A stretch of DNA of 64,000 bases, taken from contig JAZLCE010000013.1 in the NCBI GenBank assembly GCA_045614025.1, positions 51,820 through 115,819 on the forward strand, in the 5' to 3' direction. The notes beneath the pieces were generated by a model that saw nothing but the letters and a program-made list of their open reading frames with translations, was not told the DNA's origin and ran no database searches. Shown piece by piece: positions 6,638-15,669 of the stretch; position 1 is the first letter of the stretch, and every line of letters starts with the position of its first letter. The stretch comes from RGIG4140 sp045614025 (lineage in GTDB: Bacteria; Pseudomonadota; Alphaproteobacteria; CAAHEQ01; UBA3637). Both the position numbers and the translations under genes were made by a program.

Positions 6638-9412
6638 CTAATTTTCAAAAACAGCATCTAAAGACTGAAATAAAAGCTGACTTGTTGGCAACCCAATTAA
6701 TGTTTGATGCAATTTTTCTTCATCTTTTTCTAATTTGCAAAAGGCCCAAATTGCCGCCTCTAAAACTAAAGGGCTTTTTGACTTTAAATATTTTTGAACA
6801 GTGTCTAAGGCTAAAGGACAATCCAACATTCTTAACACATAAAGTGCCGTTGCTTTCATCCAATCTGGCAACATAAAGGGAGGATCATTCAGCAATAACA
6901 GAACATCATTTGTTGCACTTTCAATTGTTATATCCGCATTAATTAAAGCTTTCTCATCTTGATTTAAATCAACCATCACCTTTCTAACCAATACGAATAA
7001 TTTTTTAGGAAGCATATCTTGCAAAGAACTAATTGCCAAATCATACATTTCCGTTCTTTTTGATAATAAAATCTTCACAGCTTTCATATAAAGTTCATTA
7101 TCTTTTAATAACAACAATTGATATAAAATTGTTTCTCTTGTTTCTTTCAAATCTTCTTGAATAGCTCTAATCAAAAATGAAAAAACTTCGCTGGTTTGAG
7201 GAAAAGTAACTTGTTTATACCGCGTCATCAAATCTGAAAGCCATAAAATTCTGTTTACATCCTTTTGAATTCCATTAAATAAAAGCTCATATTTATCATG
7301 ATGCGTCCAAAAAATACCGCTATCAATCATCCCTTGAATAATCGTTTTTCTTAATTTTTGGTTCCCAATTTGAAGTGAACGCAATAAAACTTGTTTTCCT
7401 TCTCCACTTGGCAACATACTTAAAAACAAAATCAATGTTTTTAATCTAATTGGTGGCGTTTCTGGGTTATTTAATGCGCGTTCAATCATCGGCAATGCTT
7501 TAACACCATAGCTTTTTAAAGCAACTAAAGCATTTTCTCTCAAAGCCATATCATCTAATGAATTTAAAATCAATGGCAAACATTCTGGATGATCAATTTT
7601 TGCAGCAACCAATAAGGATTTTGAAGCAACAATTGGCGTTGTGCTTTTCAAAAGTCGTGCAAGTTGACGCATCAACCCAACACTTGGGGCCCAATCAATA
7701 ATAGAAAGAGCAAGTAAATTATCTTTAATTTTTTTAGAATTAACAAGTTCTTGCAATCCATCTAAAACCAATAAAGCTGGAGCTCCTCCTGTTTTTAAAA
7801 ATCCACACATGGCGCCCACTTTTAATTTTTTATTATCAAGATAAGGTAAATAAGCATTTATGCCATTCAACCCTTTATTTTCATAAGCAATTTGAATTAA
7901 AAGACTTAAAGCGCGACAACGAACTTTTAAAGATGGATCTCTTAAAAAGATTAATTCAATTGTTTTTTCATAACGAGATAAATTATAAAGAGAAGACATT
8001 TTTTCAAGCACATAAAGGCGCACTTTTTCATTTTTATTTTTAAGTGATTTTAAAAGCCATACGGTATAAATCCATTGGTTAGAAACTTCTAAAACCTTTA
8101 AAAAATAAATCGCATCATTTTTATTTTCAGATATAATATTTTTTTGAATATAATCTAATACTGGTCCATCTAACAGTAATAATGGTCCACCTCTCCATGC
8201 TCTTAAAGATAAAAGCGAAACAAATAATGAGGAATAAAATTTAAGAGATAAAAATCCTAACAAAAACAAAAATAAAGTTAAACTTAACAATATCCAAGAG
8301 TGTTGTTCAAAATAAACACAAAGTAAAGCTCCCGCCATAAATCCAGCCGGCTCAATAAGCATCCATCTTTTTTTATTAATATTTTGACCAATACCCTGAT
8401 TTAAAAGACGAAGCAATGCCAAAATAAAATCTTCAAAATAAAGAAAAAGAGATAATGATATTAAAATCATCCCTACAATCGTTAAATAAACAAACTGGCA
8501 TAAACTTCCAACTGCAATTTGAAAGGCTCCCAACAAAAATAAAACCATACCTCCCGTTATCATATAAAAATAACGAGTGCGATATAAAACAACAACGCAT
8601 AAAACGCCAATAAAACCTAAAAAGCCCCACTCAATCAACAAATATTTCCATGTATCTAACAATGCAAATTCTTGTGCAATTGATTGGTAAAACAAAAAAT
8701 CAGATAAACATTTAACAAGATAAACAAAGAAAGAAACTAACAAAACTGTTCGAACTAATTTAAGCTCAGAAAGATTTTTTGCAGCTCCTGTTTTAGTTAC
8801 AAAAAGTTCTTTGGAAACAGAAACAATTTTTGAAAGAATGAATAAGCTAAAATAACATCCCAATAATAAGAAAAATGAAACATATAAAACACTATAAGCA
8901 CCCCATTTAAAAATTAATGGAATAAATCCGCCACACATAAAACCTAAAAACAAAGCACCCATAATAAAAAGTCGTTTTAAACTTTCACGTCTAAAAGGCA
9001 AAAATCTTGAAACAATTAAAAAAAGTGCCATAGTAAAAAAAGCAAACAATAGATATTTGCTCACAAATAACACATGCGCAAAAAGATTTTGATTTAATGT
9101 TTCAATTCCAATCAAAAGCAACGTGCTTAAAAACATAAGCGCGCTTAAAATTTTAATAATACCATAACCTTTTCTTCTTGTTAAAACGCTTCTTTGAAAA
9201 CCAACAAAAAAGAATAAAAATGCAACATAAATAAAATCATATCCCATAACTGATAATGGAACATGTTCAAAATAAAGGCGAACAGCTGCTGCATCATATC
9301 CAGAAAGCGCAACCCCCATAAAAAATGAAAGTAGCATTAAACAAATAAGCTCTCCCCAATGAAAGCCTGGTATATTTGAAGCGCGTAAATAAGCTTTTTT
9401 CAAAAACGTCAT
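6638..9412 (-). CDS. 12-TM MFS/NTT-like membrane protein fused to HEAT repeats
   Basis: 924-aa two-part protein. Residues 1-420 contain about twelve hydrophobic segments (for example at 20-42, 58-75, 113-135, 218-240, 376-398) in the pattern of a major-facilitator or ATP/ADP-translocase-like (NTT) transporter. Residues 430-924 are helical repeats of HEAT type, with units such as RLYVLEKMSSLYN, VRCRALSLLIQIAY, LRENALVALKSYGVKALPMIERAL and VLEAAIWAFCKLE. The next gene encodes a cNMP-binding-fold protein. The architecture matches the NTT-HEAT(-cNMP) proteins known in some free-living and host-associated bacteria, whose substrates are mostly unknown; I did not see the nucleotide-transporter signature residues clearly, so substrate is open. 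It starts 3 bases after the ftsY stop, in the same operon. Confidence 0.8.
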   Translation of the reverse strand: MTFLKKAYLRASNIPGFHWGELICLMLLSFFMGVALSGYDAAAVRLYFEHVPLSVMGYDFIYVAFLFFFVGFQRSVLTRRKGYGIIKILSALMFLSTLLLIGIETLNQNLFAHVLFVSKYLLFAFFTMALFLIVSRFLPFRRESLKRLFIMGALFLGFMCGGFIPLIFKWGAYSVLYVSFFLLLGCYFSLFILSKIVSVSKELFVTKTGAAKNLSELKLVRTVLLVSFFVYLVKCLSDFLFYQSIAQEFALLDTWKYLLIEWGFLGFIGVLCVVVLYRTRYFYMITGGMVLFLLGAFQIAVGSLCQFVYLTIVGMILISLSLFLYFEDFILALLRLLNQGIGQNINKKRWMLIEPAGFMAGALLCVYFEQHSWILLSLTLFLFLLGFLSLKFYSSLFVSLLSLRAWRGGPLLLLDGPVLDYIQKNIISENKNDAIYFLKVLEVSNQWIYTVWLLKSLKNKNEKVRLYVLEKMSSLYNLSRYEKTIELIFLRDPSLKVRCRALSLLIQIAYENKGLNGINAYLPYLDNKKLKVGAMCGFLKTGGAPALLVLDGLQELVNSKKIKDNLLALSIIDWAPSVGLMRQLARLLKSTTPIVASKSLLVAAKIDHPECLPLILNSLDDMALRENALVALKSYGVKALPMIERALNNPETPPIRLKTLILFLSMLPSGEGKQVLLRSLQIGNQKLRKTIIQGMIDSGIFWTHHDKYELLFNGIQKDVNRILWLSDLMTRYKQVTFPQTSEVFSFLIRAIQEDLKETRETILYQLLLLKDNELYMKAVKILLSKRTEMYDLAISSLQDMLPKKLFVLVRKVMVDLNQDEKALINADITIESATNDVLLLLNDPPFMLPDWMKATALYVLRMLDCPLALDTVQKYLKSKSPLVLEAAIWAFCKLEKDEEKLHQTLIGLPTSQLLFQSLDAVFEN

Positions 9413-9415
9413 TTC

Positions 9416-10294
9416 TTATCCATCTAATAACGAAGAAGCATATTCTTCAGCAGTAAAAGCAGACAAATCTGAAATTTTTTCTCCAACTCCTATTGCATAA
9501 ATTGGTAATTTAAATTTATCTGAAAGTGCTAATAAAATACCACCCTTTGCGGTGCCATCTAATTTAGTCATCACCAAACCAGAAACAGGAGTTAAGGAAG
9601 AAAAAGCCTCGACTTGCATTAACGCATTTTGGCCAACCGTTGCATCTAAAACAAGCAAAGTTGCATGAGGTGCTGTTTCATCTATTTTTTGAATTACTCT
9701 TGTTATTTTTTTAAGTTCATCCATTAAATCTTTTCTATTTTGAAGACGGCCAGCTGTATCAATAAAAACAATATCATCTTTCTTTTCTTTAGCAGATTTT
9801 ATCGCATCAAAAATCAGTGCTGCTGCATCTTTATTTGTTTCACCAGAATAAACAACGCAATTATTTCTTTTTCCCCATTCTTTTAATTGATCTACAGCCC
9901 CAGCTCTAAACGTATCTGCCGCAACAAATGAAACTTGATATCCTTTTGCTTGATAAAAGGCACCCAACTTTCCAATTGTTGTTGTTTTCCCCGCACCATT
10001 GACACCAATCATTAAAACAATAAATGGTTTTTTTTCTTCTTTTATCTCAAGCGCCTTAGCATATGGAGACAATCGTTCAATAATTTCTTCTTTCACAACT
10101 TGTTTAATGCTATCAGCATCTGTTGCACCCTTTTTTTTGATTGCATCTAAAATTGCCGTTGTTGTTGAAACCCCAACATCTGCCATTAAAAGGGAGTCTT
10201 CTAAATCTTCTAAAGAAGCAGCATCTATTTTTGAAAAAGAAAACAGCCTTGCTGTTTTTTTCATTCCAAGCTTAAAGCTTTCCAACCAACTCAT
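9416..10294 (-). CDS. ftsY: Signal recognition particle receptor FtsY
   Basis: FtsY is the GTPase receptor that delivers SRP-ribosome complexes to SecYEG or YidC. The 292-aa product has an N-domain helical bundle (DLEDSLLMADVGVSTTTAIL), the G1 loop GVNGAGKTTTIGKLG (about 97-111), DTFRAGAVDQLKEW, the G3 DTAGRLQNRKDLM, the TKLDG specificity motif and the terminal GVGEKISDL. The acidic A-domain seen in E. coli is absent, as in many alphaproteobacteria. The ATG at 10294 is chosen over one two codons upstream because AAAGGA is then at proper distance. It overlaps the end of mtaB by 23 bases, the usual mtaB-ftsY pairing. Confidence 0.97.
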   Translation of the reverse strand: MSWLESFKLGMKKTARLFSFSKIDAASLEDLEDSLLMADVGVSTTTAILDAIKKKGATDADSIKQVVKEEIIERLSPYAKALEIKEEKKPFIVLMIGVNGAGKTTTIGKLGAFYQAKGYQVSFVAADTFRAGAVDQLKEWGKRNNCVVYSGETNKDAAALIFDAIKSAKEKKDDIVFIDTAGRLQNRKDLMDELKKITRVIQKIDETAPHATLLVLDATVGQNALMQVEAFSSLTPVSGLVMTKLDGTAKGGILLALSDKFKLPIYAIGVGEKISDLSAFTAEEYASSLLDG

Positions 10295-11468
10295 TTTCAT
10301 TCCTTTTTGTGATTAAAACAGAAACAATTTCTCCCGTTTTATTTGAATTTGTTTTAACTTTTAAATAATTTTCACTATATCCAACACCATTTTGTTCCAC
10401 CAAAACATTTAAATGTCGTCCTTCAAATTCAGTTAACTTTAGATTTAACAATCTATTTCCCACTTCGCGTAATTTAGCAGCACGCTCTTTTCTGATCTTC
10501 ATCTCAACCATTGGCATTTTAGCTGCTGGCGTTGATGGACGTTCTGAATATGGGAATACATGTAATAATGAAATCGGCGCTTCTTGAACAAATCGCAATG
10601 TGTTTAAAAACATTTCTTCTGTTTCAGTTGGAAATCCAGCAATCATATCTGCGCCAAAAACAAAGTCTTTTCTTTTTGAAAGAAGTTTATGACAAGCTTC
10701 AATAACTGGAGCTGATAAATGTCGCCGTCCCATGCGTTTTAAAATCATATCATCCCCAGATTGCATTGATAAATGAAGATGAGGCATCATTACTTCATTA
10801 TCTGAAAACAAATCAATCAATTCATCATTCATTAATGCAGGATCAAATGAACCTAAACGCAAACGCTTAAGTCCTTTAACCTCTTTTATAATGCGTTTAA
10901 GCAAATCATTTAACCCATAAGGATAAGAAGCAATATCAACACCCGTTAAAACCAGCTCCAAAAATCCATTTTCAACAAAACGTTTTGCTTCAAAAATCAC
11001 TTGATCTGGTTCTAATCCTTTATTCTTTCCTCTTGCCTTATGAACAATACAAAATGTACACGCATGTGAGCAACCTTGTTGAATTTGCAAAAAGGCTCTT
11101 GTTCGCGATTCAAAATCGGAAATAATTGGAACATTTGTGTTTGCATTCATAATATCAGTTACTTGAATTTTAGGTCCAAATAATAGTTTTTCTCGGTCCA
11201 ACTTTTCAATATTTCCAACAACTTTAAAAACCTCAGACATGCTTGCATATCGCTCTGCATCTAATTGGGCTGCACATCCTGTTACAATAATTTTCATGTC
11301 AGGATTTTCTCTTGCCACACGACGGATTGTTTGCCGACACTGACGCTCTGCTTCGCTTGTTACTGCGCATGTGTTAACCACAAAAAGGTCATCTTGATCT
11401 GATAACAACTCTTCTATGATTTTTGATTCAAATGTATTTAATCTGCACCCGAAAGAAATTATTTTCAT
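10272..11468 (-). CDS. mtaB: tRNA t6A37 methylthiotransferase MtaB
   Basis: MtaB is a radical-SAM enzyme that adds a methylthio group to t6A at position 37 of tRNA, giving ms2t6A. The 398-aa product has the N-terminal UPF0004 domain with three Cys (SFGCRLN, NTCAVTSEAERQ, VTGCAAQ), the radical-SAM motif CSHACTFC (about 133-140), and SMQSGDD and FGADMIAGFPTE blocks. The C-terminal TRAM-like part ends SVLITKRNENELVGKL. It overlaps ybeX by one base and ftsY by 23 bases. It is distinguished from MiaB and RimO by SFGCRLN and VTGCAAQ and by its ftsY neighbour. Confidence 0.95.
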   Translation of the reverse strand: MKIISFGCRLNTFESKIIEELLSDQDDLFVVNTCAVTSEAERQCRQTIRRVARENPDMKIIVTGCAAQLDAERYASMSEVFKVVGNIEKLDREKLLFGPKIQVTDIMNANTNVPIISDFESRTRAFLQIQQGCSHACTFCIVHKARGKNKGLEPDQVIFEAKRFVENGFLELVLTGVDIASYPYGLNDLLKRIIKEVKGLKRLRLGSFDPALMNDELIDLFSDNEVMMPHLHLSMQSGDDMILKRMGRRHLSAPVIEACHKLLSKRKDFVFGADMIAGFPTETEEMFLNTLRFVQEAPISLLHVFPYSERPSTPAAKMPMVEMKIRKERAAKLREVGNRLLNLKLTEFEGRHLNVLVEQNGVGYSENYLKVKTNSNKTGEIVSVLITKRNENELVGKL

Positions 11469-12364
11469 TAGCTTTTTTTCTTTCTTTTTTTCAAAAAGGA
11501 ACGTTTTTCTTTTTCTTGTTTGCGCTTATTAAACTTTGTTATTTTAACCTTTTTAATATGGCGTGCATCCACATCTAAAACCTGAAAAACAATGCCTGAA
11601 GAATGTTCAACTTTTTCACCAACGCGGGGTAAACGACCAGCCAAATGGAAAACCAACCCCCCAACTGAATCAACATATTCTTCCTTTTCCTTTTTCGTCA
11701 TGAAAGGACCAATCATTTTTTCTAAATCTTTTAATAAAATTCTAGCATCTGCTTGAATAACGCTATTGCCAATTTTATGAAGAACTGGGGCTTCATCTAA
11801 AGCATCATGTTCATCTTCGATTTCACCAACAATTTCTTCTAACAAATCTTCCAAAGTAATCAACCCATCTGTTCCACCATACTCATCAATAATAATAGCC
11901 ATCTGAGCTTTCTTTTCTTGCATTTCACGAAGCAAATCTAATGCACGAACTGAAGGAGGAACAAATAAAATACTTCCCGTCATTAATTTTTTAACTGAAA
12001 CCTCTTCATTTTCCATCATGGCGCATAAAATATCTTTCACATGAATTACACCAACAATATTATCCAGCGTTTGTTCATACACAGGTAACCTAGTGAACTT
12101 TTCTTCTGCCATCATTCTCTTTAATTCATCGGATGAAGCATCAATATTAATCCCAGTAATATCAATAGTTGGAATTCTAATTTCTCCCGCTCTAATATCT
12201 CTTAATCTAAAAAGATTTTTAAGAAGAGAAATTTCATCAGGATCAATTAAAACTTTATCACCGCGTTCAACGCGTTCATCCATAATTTCTTCAATTGTTT
12301 CTAAAACTTTTTCTTCTTCTGGTGGTCGAACAAAAAATGATTTAATTTTTGAAAATATTGTCAT
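11468..12364 (-). CDS. ybeX: CBS-pair protein YbeX/CorC family
   Basis: 298-aa soluble CorC/HlyC-type protein. A CBS pair spans about residues 60-190 (RLPVYEQTLDNIVGVIHVKDI; AIIIDEYGGTDGLITLEDLLEEIVGEIEDEHD), followed by the CorC_HlyC transporter-associated domain (LKDLEKMIGPF, VGGLVFHLAGRLPRVGE) and a very basic C-terminal tail. YbeX homologues are linked to Mg2+/Co2+ handling and, more recently, ribosome assembly. Gene order phoH-ybeY-ybeX is conserved across proteobacteria. Overlaps both neighbours by one base. The apolipoprotein acyltransferase gene lnt that usually follows is absent here; mtaB follows instead. Confidence 0.95.
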   Translation of the reverse strand: MTIFSKIKSFFVRPPEEEKVLETIEEIMDERVERGDKVLIDPDEISLLKNLFRLRDIRAGEIRIPTIDITGINIDASSDELKRMMAEEKFTRLPVYEQTLDNIVGVIHVKDILCAMMENEEVSVKKLMTGSILFVPPSVRALDLLREMQEKKAQMAIIIDEYGGTDGLITLEDLLEEIVGEIEDEHDALDEAPVLHKIGNSVIQADARILLKDLEKMIGPFMTKKEKEEYVDSVGGLVFHLAGRLPRVGEKVEHSSGIVFQVLDVDARHIKKVKITKFNKRKQEKEKRSFLKKRKKKS

Positions 12365-12834
12365 TATTCCACATCCTTATATGGGTTTTCATACCCCAAT
12401 GATTTCATTATTTTTTTTTCAAGAGATTCCATGTTCACCGCTTCTTTTTCATTTAAGTGATCATATCCTTGCAAATGAAGAGCTCCATGAATCAGCAAAT
12501 GAGCCAAATGTGCTTCAAATGTTTTTTCTTGTGCTTTAGCCTCTTTTAAAACTGTTTCATAGGCAACAATAATATCCCCTGCCAACCATAAAAAACCTTT
12601 TTGAGGAGGATTCCCCGTTTCAAAAGATAATACATTTGTTGAGCTATCTTTTCCCCGATATCTAAAATTCAAATCATGAACAAAATCATCATCAGCCAAC
12701 ACTAAAGAAACCTCAGCCGGCGTATAAGAACTCCACGCCGACCGAATAATTTTTTTACAAAACGCTTGAACAGCTGAAACGCGCCTTGAATACCTTTTAT
12801 CTAATTGTTGAATACATATATCTATCTCTGACAT
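12364..12834 (-). CDS. ybeY: Endoribonuclease YbeY
   Basis: YbeY is a metal-dependent endoribonuclease needed for 16S rRNA 3' maturation and 70S quality control. The 156-aa product shows the zinc site HGALHLQGYDH with His116, His120 and His126, plus the family strand RGKDSSTNVLSFE and GDIIVAYETV. Length is normal. It overlaps phoH and ybeX by a single base each, so the three are translationally coupled. Confidence 0.97.
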   Translation of the reverse strand: MSEIDICIQQLDKRYSRRVSAVQAFCKKIIRSAWSSYTPAEVSLVLADDDFVHDLNFRYRGKDSSTNVLSFETGNPPQKGFLWLAGDIIVAYETVLKEAKAQEKTFEAHLAHLLIHGALHLQGYDHLNEKEAVNMESLEKKIMKSLGYENPYKDVE

Positions 12835-13541
12835 TATTCCTTACTTTCAGAATTGGCTTTATCATAGGCTTTAACAATTTTTGAAACAAGCCCATGACGC
12901 ACAACATCTTTTTCAGAAAATTCCACAAAGGCAATACCTGGAACTTTCTTTAAAATTTTTACAGCATCTAAAAGACCAGAAACCGTTCCTCTTGGCAAGT
13001 CTGTTTGCGTTAAGTCACCATTAATAATCATTCTTGATCCTTCACCTAAACGTGTTAAAAACATTTTCATTTGCATTGGCGTTGTGTTTTGAGCTTCATC
13101 TAAAATCACAACGCTGTGACTTAATGTTCGACCACGCATATATGCTAATGGTGCCACCTCAATTTCACCATTTTCAAGTTTTTTATCAACCATGTCAGCT
13201 GGTAACATTTCATAAAGTGCATCATAAAGTGGCCTTAAATATGGATCAATTTTTTCCTTCAAATTACCTGGCAAAAAGCCTAAATTTTCACCAGCCTCTA
13301 CTGCTGGTCTTGTTAGAATAATTCGATCCACTTTGCCTTCTAACATTGCAGAAACAGCTTTAGCAACCGCTAAAAAAGTTTTCCCAGTTCCCGCAGGACC
13401 AAGACCAAAAACCATTTCATATTTATTCATAGCTTCAATAAATGCGCCTTGCGTTTCACTTCTAGGATTAATGTGACGTTTTTTTGTTTTTAACGTCAAA
13501 TCTGAAGCGGCATAAACTTCTCCTGTAATTTCAGCTGTCAT
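12834..13541 (-). CDS. phoH: PhoH-like ATPase, short form
   Basis: PhoH/YbeZ-family P-loop ATPase, thought to work with YbeY in RNA metabolism. 235 aa, against about 320-350 aa for most relatives: the protein starts just before the conserved INPRSETQGAFIEAM segment and lacks the N-terminal domain of about 80-100 residues. The ATPase core is complete, with Walker A GPAGTGKT (48-55), RPAVEAGENLGFLPG, Walker B VVILDEAQNTT and GDLTQTDLPRG. The start is well supported: AAAGGAG lies before the ATG, and a consensus promoter lies immediately upstream, so the missing part is not hidden in an earlier start. Confidence 0.95.
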   Translation of the reverse strand: MTAEITGEVYAASDLTLKTKKRHINPRSETQGAFIEAMNKYEMVFGLGPAGTGKTFLAVAKAVSAMLEGKVDRIILTRPAVEAGENLGFLPGNLKEKIDPYLRPLYDALYEMLPADMVDKKLENGEIEVAPLAYMRGRTLSHSVVILDEAQNTTPMQMKMFLTRLGEGSRMIINGDLTQTDLPRGTVSGLLDAVKILKKVPGIAFVEFSEKDVVRHGLVSKIVKAYDKANSESKE

Positions 13542-13577
13542 TTTGGCTCCTTTTCATTTATTTACCCTTCTTTTACC

Positions 13578-13606
13578 ATTATACCATGGTTAAACATTTT
13601 TGACAA
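13578..13606 (-). promoter_or_regulatory. Promoter of the phoH-ybeY-ybeX-mtaB-ftsY operon
   Basis: On the minus strand TTGTCA, a 17-base spacer and a perfect TATAAT preceded by TGG (extended -10) lie in the gap between miaB and phoH. This gives the six or seven downstream genes their own start of transcription. Confidence 0.82.
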
Positions 13607-13618
13607 GTGCAATTCACT

Positions 13619-14932
13619 TTACGCCACAACCGCTGTTAAAGATGTTGCCGAAGCTTTTGTGATTTTCAACATCACAATCTGATTTAAAAAGCTATCAGGC
13701 AACGAAACATGAGTGCCTTGAAGATAAGGTGTATACCCAACCAACTGACCATCTTTTTTTCCTTTTTCTGTTAATAAAACAGGCAAAATTTTACCAACAG
13801 TTTGAGAGTTAAATTCTTGTTGTTGAGCCATTAATTCTTTTTGCAAAATCATTAATCTTTTTGTTTTAATATCTTCTGGTACTTGATTTTTCATAATCGA
13901 GGCTGGAGTTCCTGGACGAGGTGAATATTTAAATGAAAAAGAGCTTGCATAACGCACACGCTTCACAACTTCCATTGTTTCTTGGAAATCATCTTCTGTT
14001 TCACCTGGGAAACCAACAATAAAATCTGACGAAACGGCAATATCAGGGCGAGCTTTTCTAAATGAAGCCACAATTTCTTCATAACTTGCAGCTGTATATT
14101 GTCTATTCATTGCTTTTAAAATTTTATCACTTCCAGATTGAATTGGCAAATGAATGTAAGGCATCAATTTATTTAAATCTTTATGCGCATCAATCAAATT
14201 TTGCGTAATTTTTGAAGGATATGATGTTGTATATCTAATACGTTCTAACCCATCAATTTCAGCAATTTTTCGAATTAAATCTCCCAAATCAGATGCGCCT
14301 TCACCATGCCAACAGTTAACATTTTGCCCCAAAAGCATAATTTCTTTTGCCCCTGTTTCAACCAAATCTTTAGCTTCTTGAATAATTTCATCTGCGGGTC
14401 TTGAATATTCGCACCCTCTTGTATATGGAACAACACAATAGGTGCAAAAATTATCACATCCTTCTTGAACAGCTAAAAAAGCAGTCGCAGATGTTGCTTT
14501 TGTTTTTGGCAAATAATCAAACTTTGAATCAGCAGGAAAATCAGCCAACAAAACGCGACCTTTTTTTCTGTTATACGAAGAAACAAGTTCTGGCAAACGA
14601 TGATAATTTTGAGGGCCCAATGCAATATCAACCAAATGAGAACGCTTTAAAATTTCTTCCCCTTCAGCTTGAACAACGCATCCACAAACAACAATTAAGG
14701 TTTCTTTGCCTTCTTGTTTTCTTTTTTCTTTAAACTCATTTAATCTGCCAATTTCTGAAAATAATTTTTCAGACGCTTTCTCTCTGATATGGCATGTATT
14801 TAATAACAAAATATCTGCTTGTTCAGGATCAGTTGTTTCTTGATACCCATGAACAAACATAGCATCACGCATTCTTGCTGAATCGTATGCATTCATCTGA
14901 CAACCAAATGTTTTGATAAAAATCTTTTTCAA
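13619..14932 (-). CDS. miaB: tRNA i6A37 methylthiotransferase MiaB
   Basis: MiaB converts i6A37 to ms2i6A37 in tRNAs reading U-starting codons. 437 aa with the UPF0004 cluster cysteines (KTFGCQMN Cys11, LNTCHIRE, VCGCVVQAEGE), the radical-SAM motif CDNFCTYC, the LGQNVNCWHGEG and PIQSGSDKILKAMNR blocks, and a TRAM domain at the C-terminus. It begins with TTG at 14932, supported by AAGGAG upstream and by alignment with the family start KxFIKTFGCQMN; no ATG fits. It is the first gene of the conserved miaB-phoH-ybeY-ybeX order, though phoH also has its own promoter. Confidence 0.96.
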   Translation of the reverse strand: MKKIFIKTFGCQMNAYDSARMRDAMFVHGYQETTDPEQADILLLNTCHIREKASEKLFSEIGRLNEFKEKRKQEGKETLIVVCGCVVQAEGEEILKRSHLVDIALGPQNYHRLPELVSSYNRKKGRVLLADFPADSKFDYLPKTKATSATAFLAVQEGCDNFCTYCVVPYTRGCEYSRPADEIIQEAKDLVETGAKEIMLLGQNVNCWHGEGASDLGDLIRKIAEIDGLERIRYTTSYPSKITQNLIDAHKDLNKLMPYIHLPIQSGSDKILKAMNRQYTAASYEEIVASFRKARPDIAVSSDFIVGFPGETEDDFQETMEVVKRVRYASSFSFKYSPRPGTPASIMKNQVPEDIKTKRLMILQKELMAQQQEFNSQTVGKILPVLLTEKGKKDGQLVGYTPYLQGTHVSLPDSFLNQIVMLKITKASATSLTAVVA

Positions 14933-14949
14933 AATTTAAACTCCTTATC

Positions 14950-15669
14950 TTACTTTAAATAATTTTCAACCTTAGTCTTAAGGTTATTAATAACTTGTTT
15001 TCTTAAAAACGGATCTGCTTTTCCTTGTTTGGGGAAAATCGTTTTTTCAAATGTTTGATATTCGCTCTCAGACAAAACTTCTTTTGCTGTTTCCATCATT
15101 TTTCTTTGCTTCCATAAAGAAGCCAATTTTAATAATTCTTGTTTTTTCTCTTCAGATAACTGATAACTCTTTAACAATGCTGCAGCTTCAGATGAATATT
15201 TTCTTGTTGTTGGATAAAACCATTTTTGTTCAGCTGGTTCGGAAGCCAAAAGCAATAATACTAAAGGATGCAAAACCTCACCCTTAAAAGAATAATTATC
15301 ATCTGAATTTAATGCTGATTTAATTTGAGTTAAATAAGAAACTAATAATTTTCTTTTTTCACTATCCCTATCCATTTCAATCAACATTTTCGCCAATTGA
15401 GTTTGCGCATAAGCATTCCCATTATCAGCCGCTAAATGATAAAAAAGAAGCGCTTTCATTTCATTTTTTTAAGCATTTTTTTCACCATTTTCAAAAATGC
15501 CCGCTAATCGAATTTGCGATTCTTCATCATTTTCCATTATAGCACAATTTTGATATAATGGAATTGATGCTTTCACATTTTTTAAATACATCGACTCAGC
15601 TTGAGGACAAGCTGCAAATAAAGAAGATGAAAACAAAAATGAAGTTAAAAAAAGAAGAAATTTATTCAT
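14950..15669 (-). pseudogene. Exported Sel1-repeat protein interrupted by an in-frame stop
   Basis: Two frames, 15469-15669 and 14950-15459, are in the same phase and separated by a single TAA (15471-15469). Read through it, they give one 239-codon protein: signal peptide MNKFLLFLTSFLFSSSLFAA, then Sel1/TPR-like repeats, with the stop falling inside one repeat (IRLAGIFENGEKNA stop KNEMKALLFYHLAADNGNAYAQ). The repeat periodicity continues across the stop, which argues for a recent nonsense change and not two genes. The stop is flanked by two A7 runs. The second frame could still be translated from its ATG at 15459 without a signal peptide. A sequencing error or stop readthrough cannot be excluded. 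It overlaps the zinc-ribbon gene by 8 bases. Confidence 0.72.
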
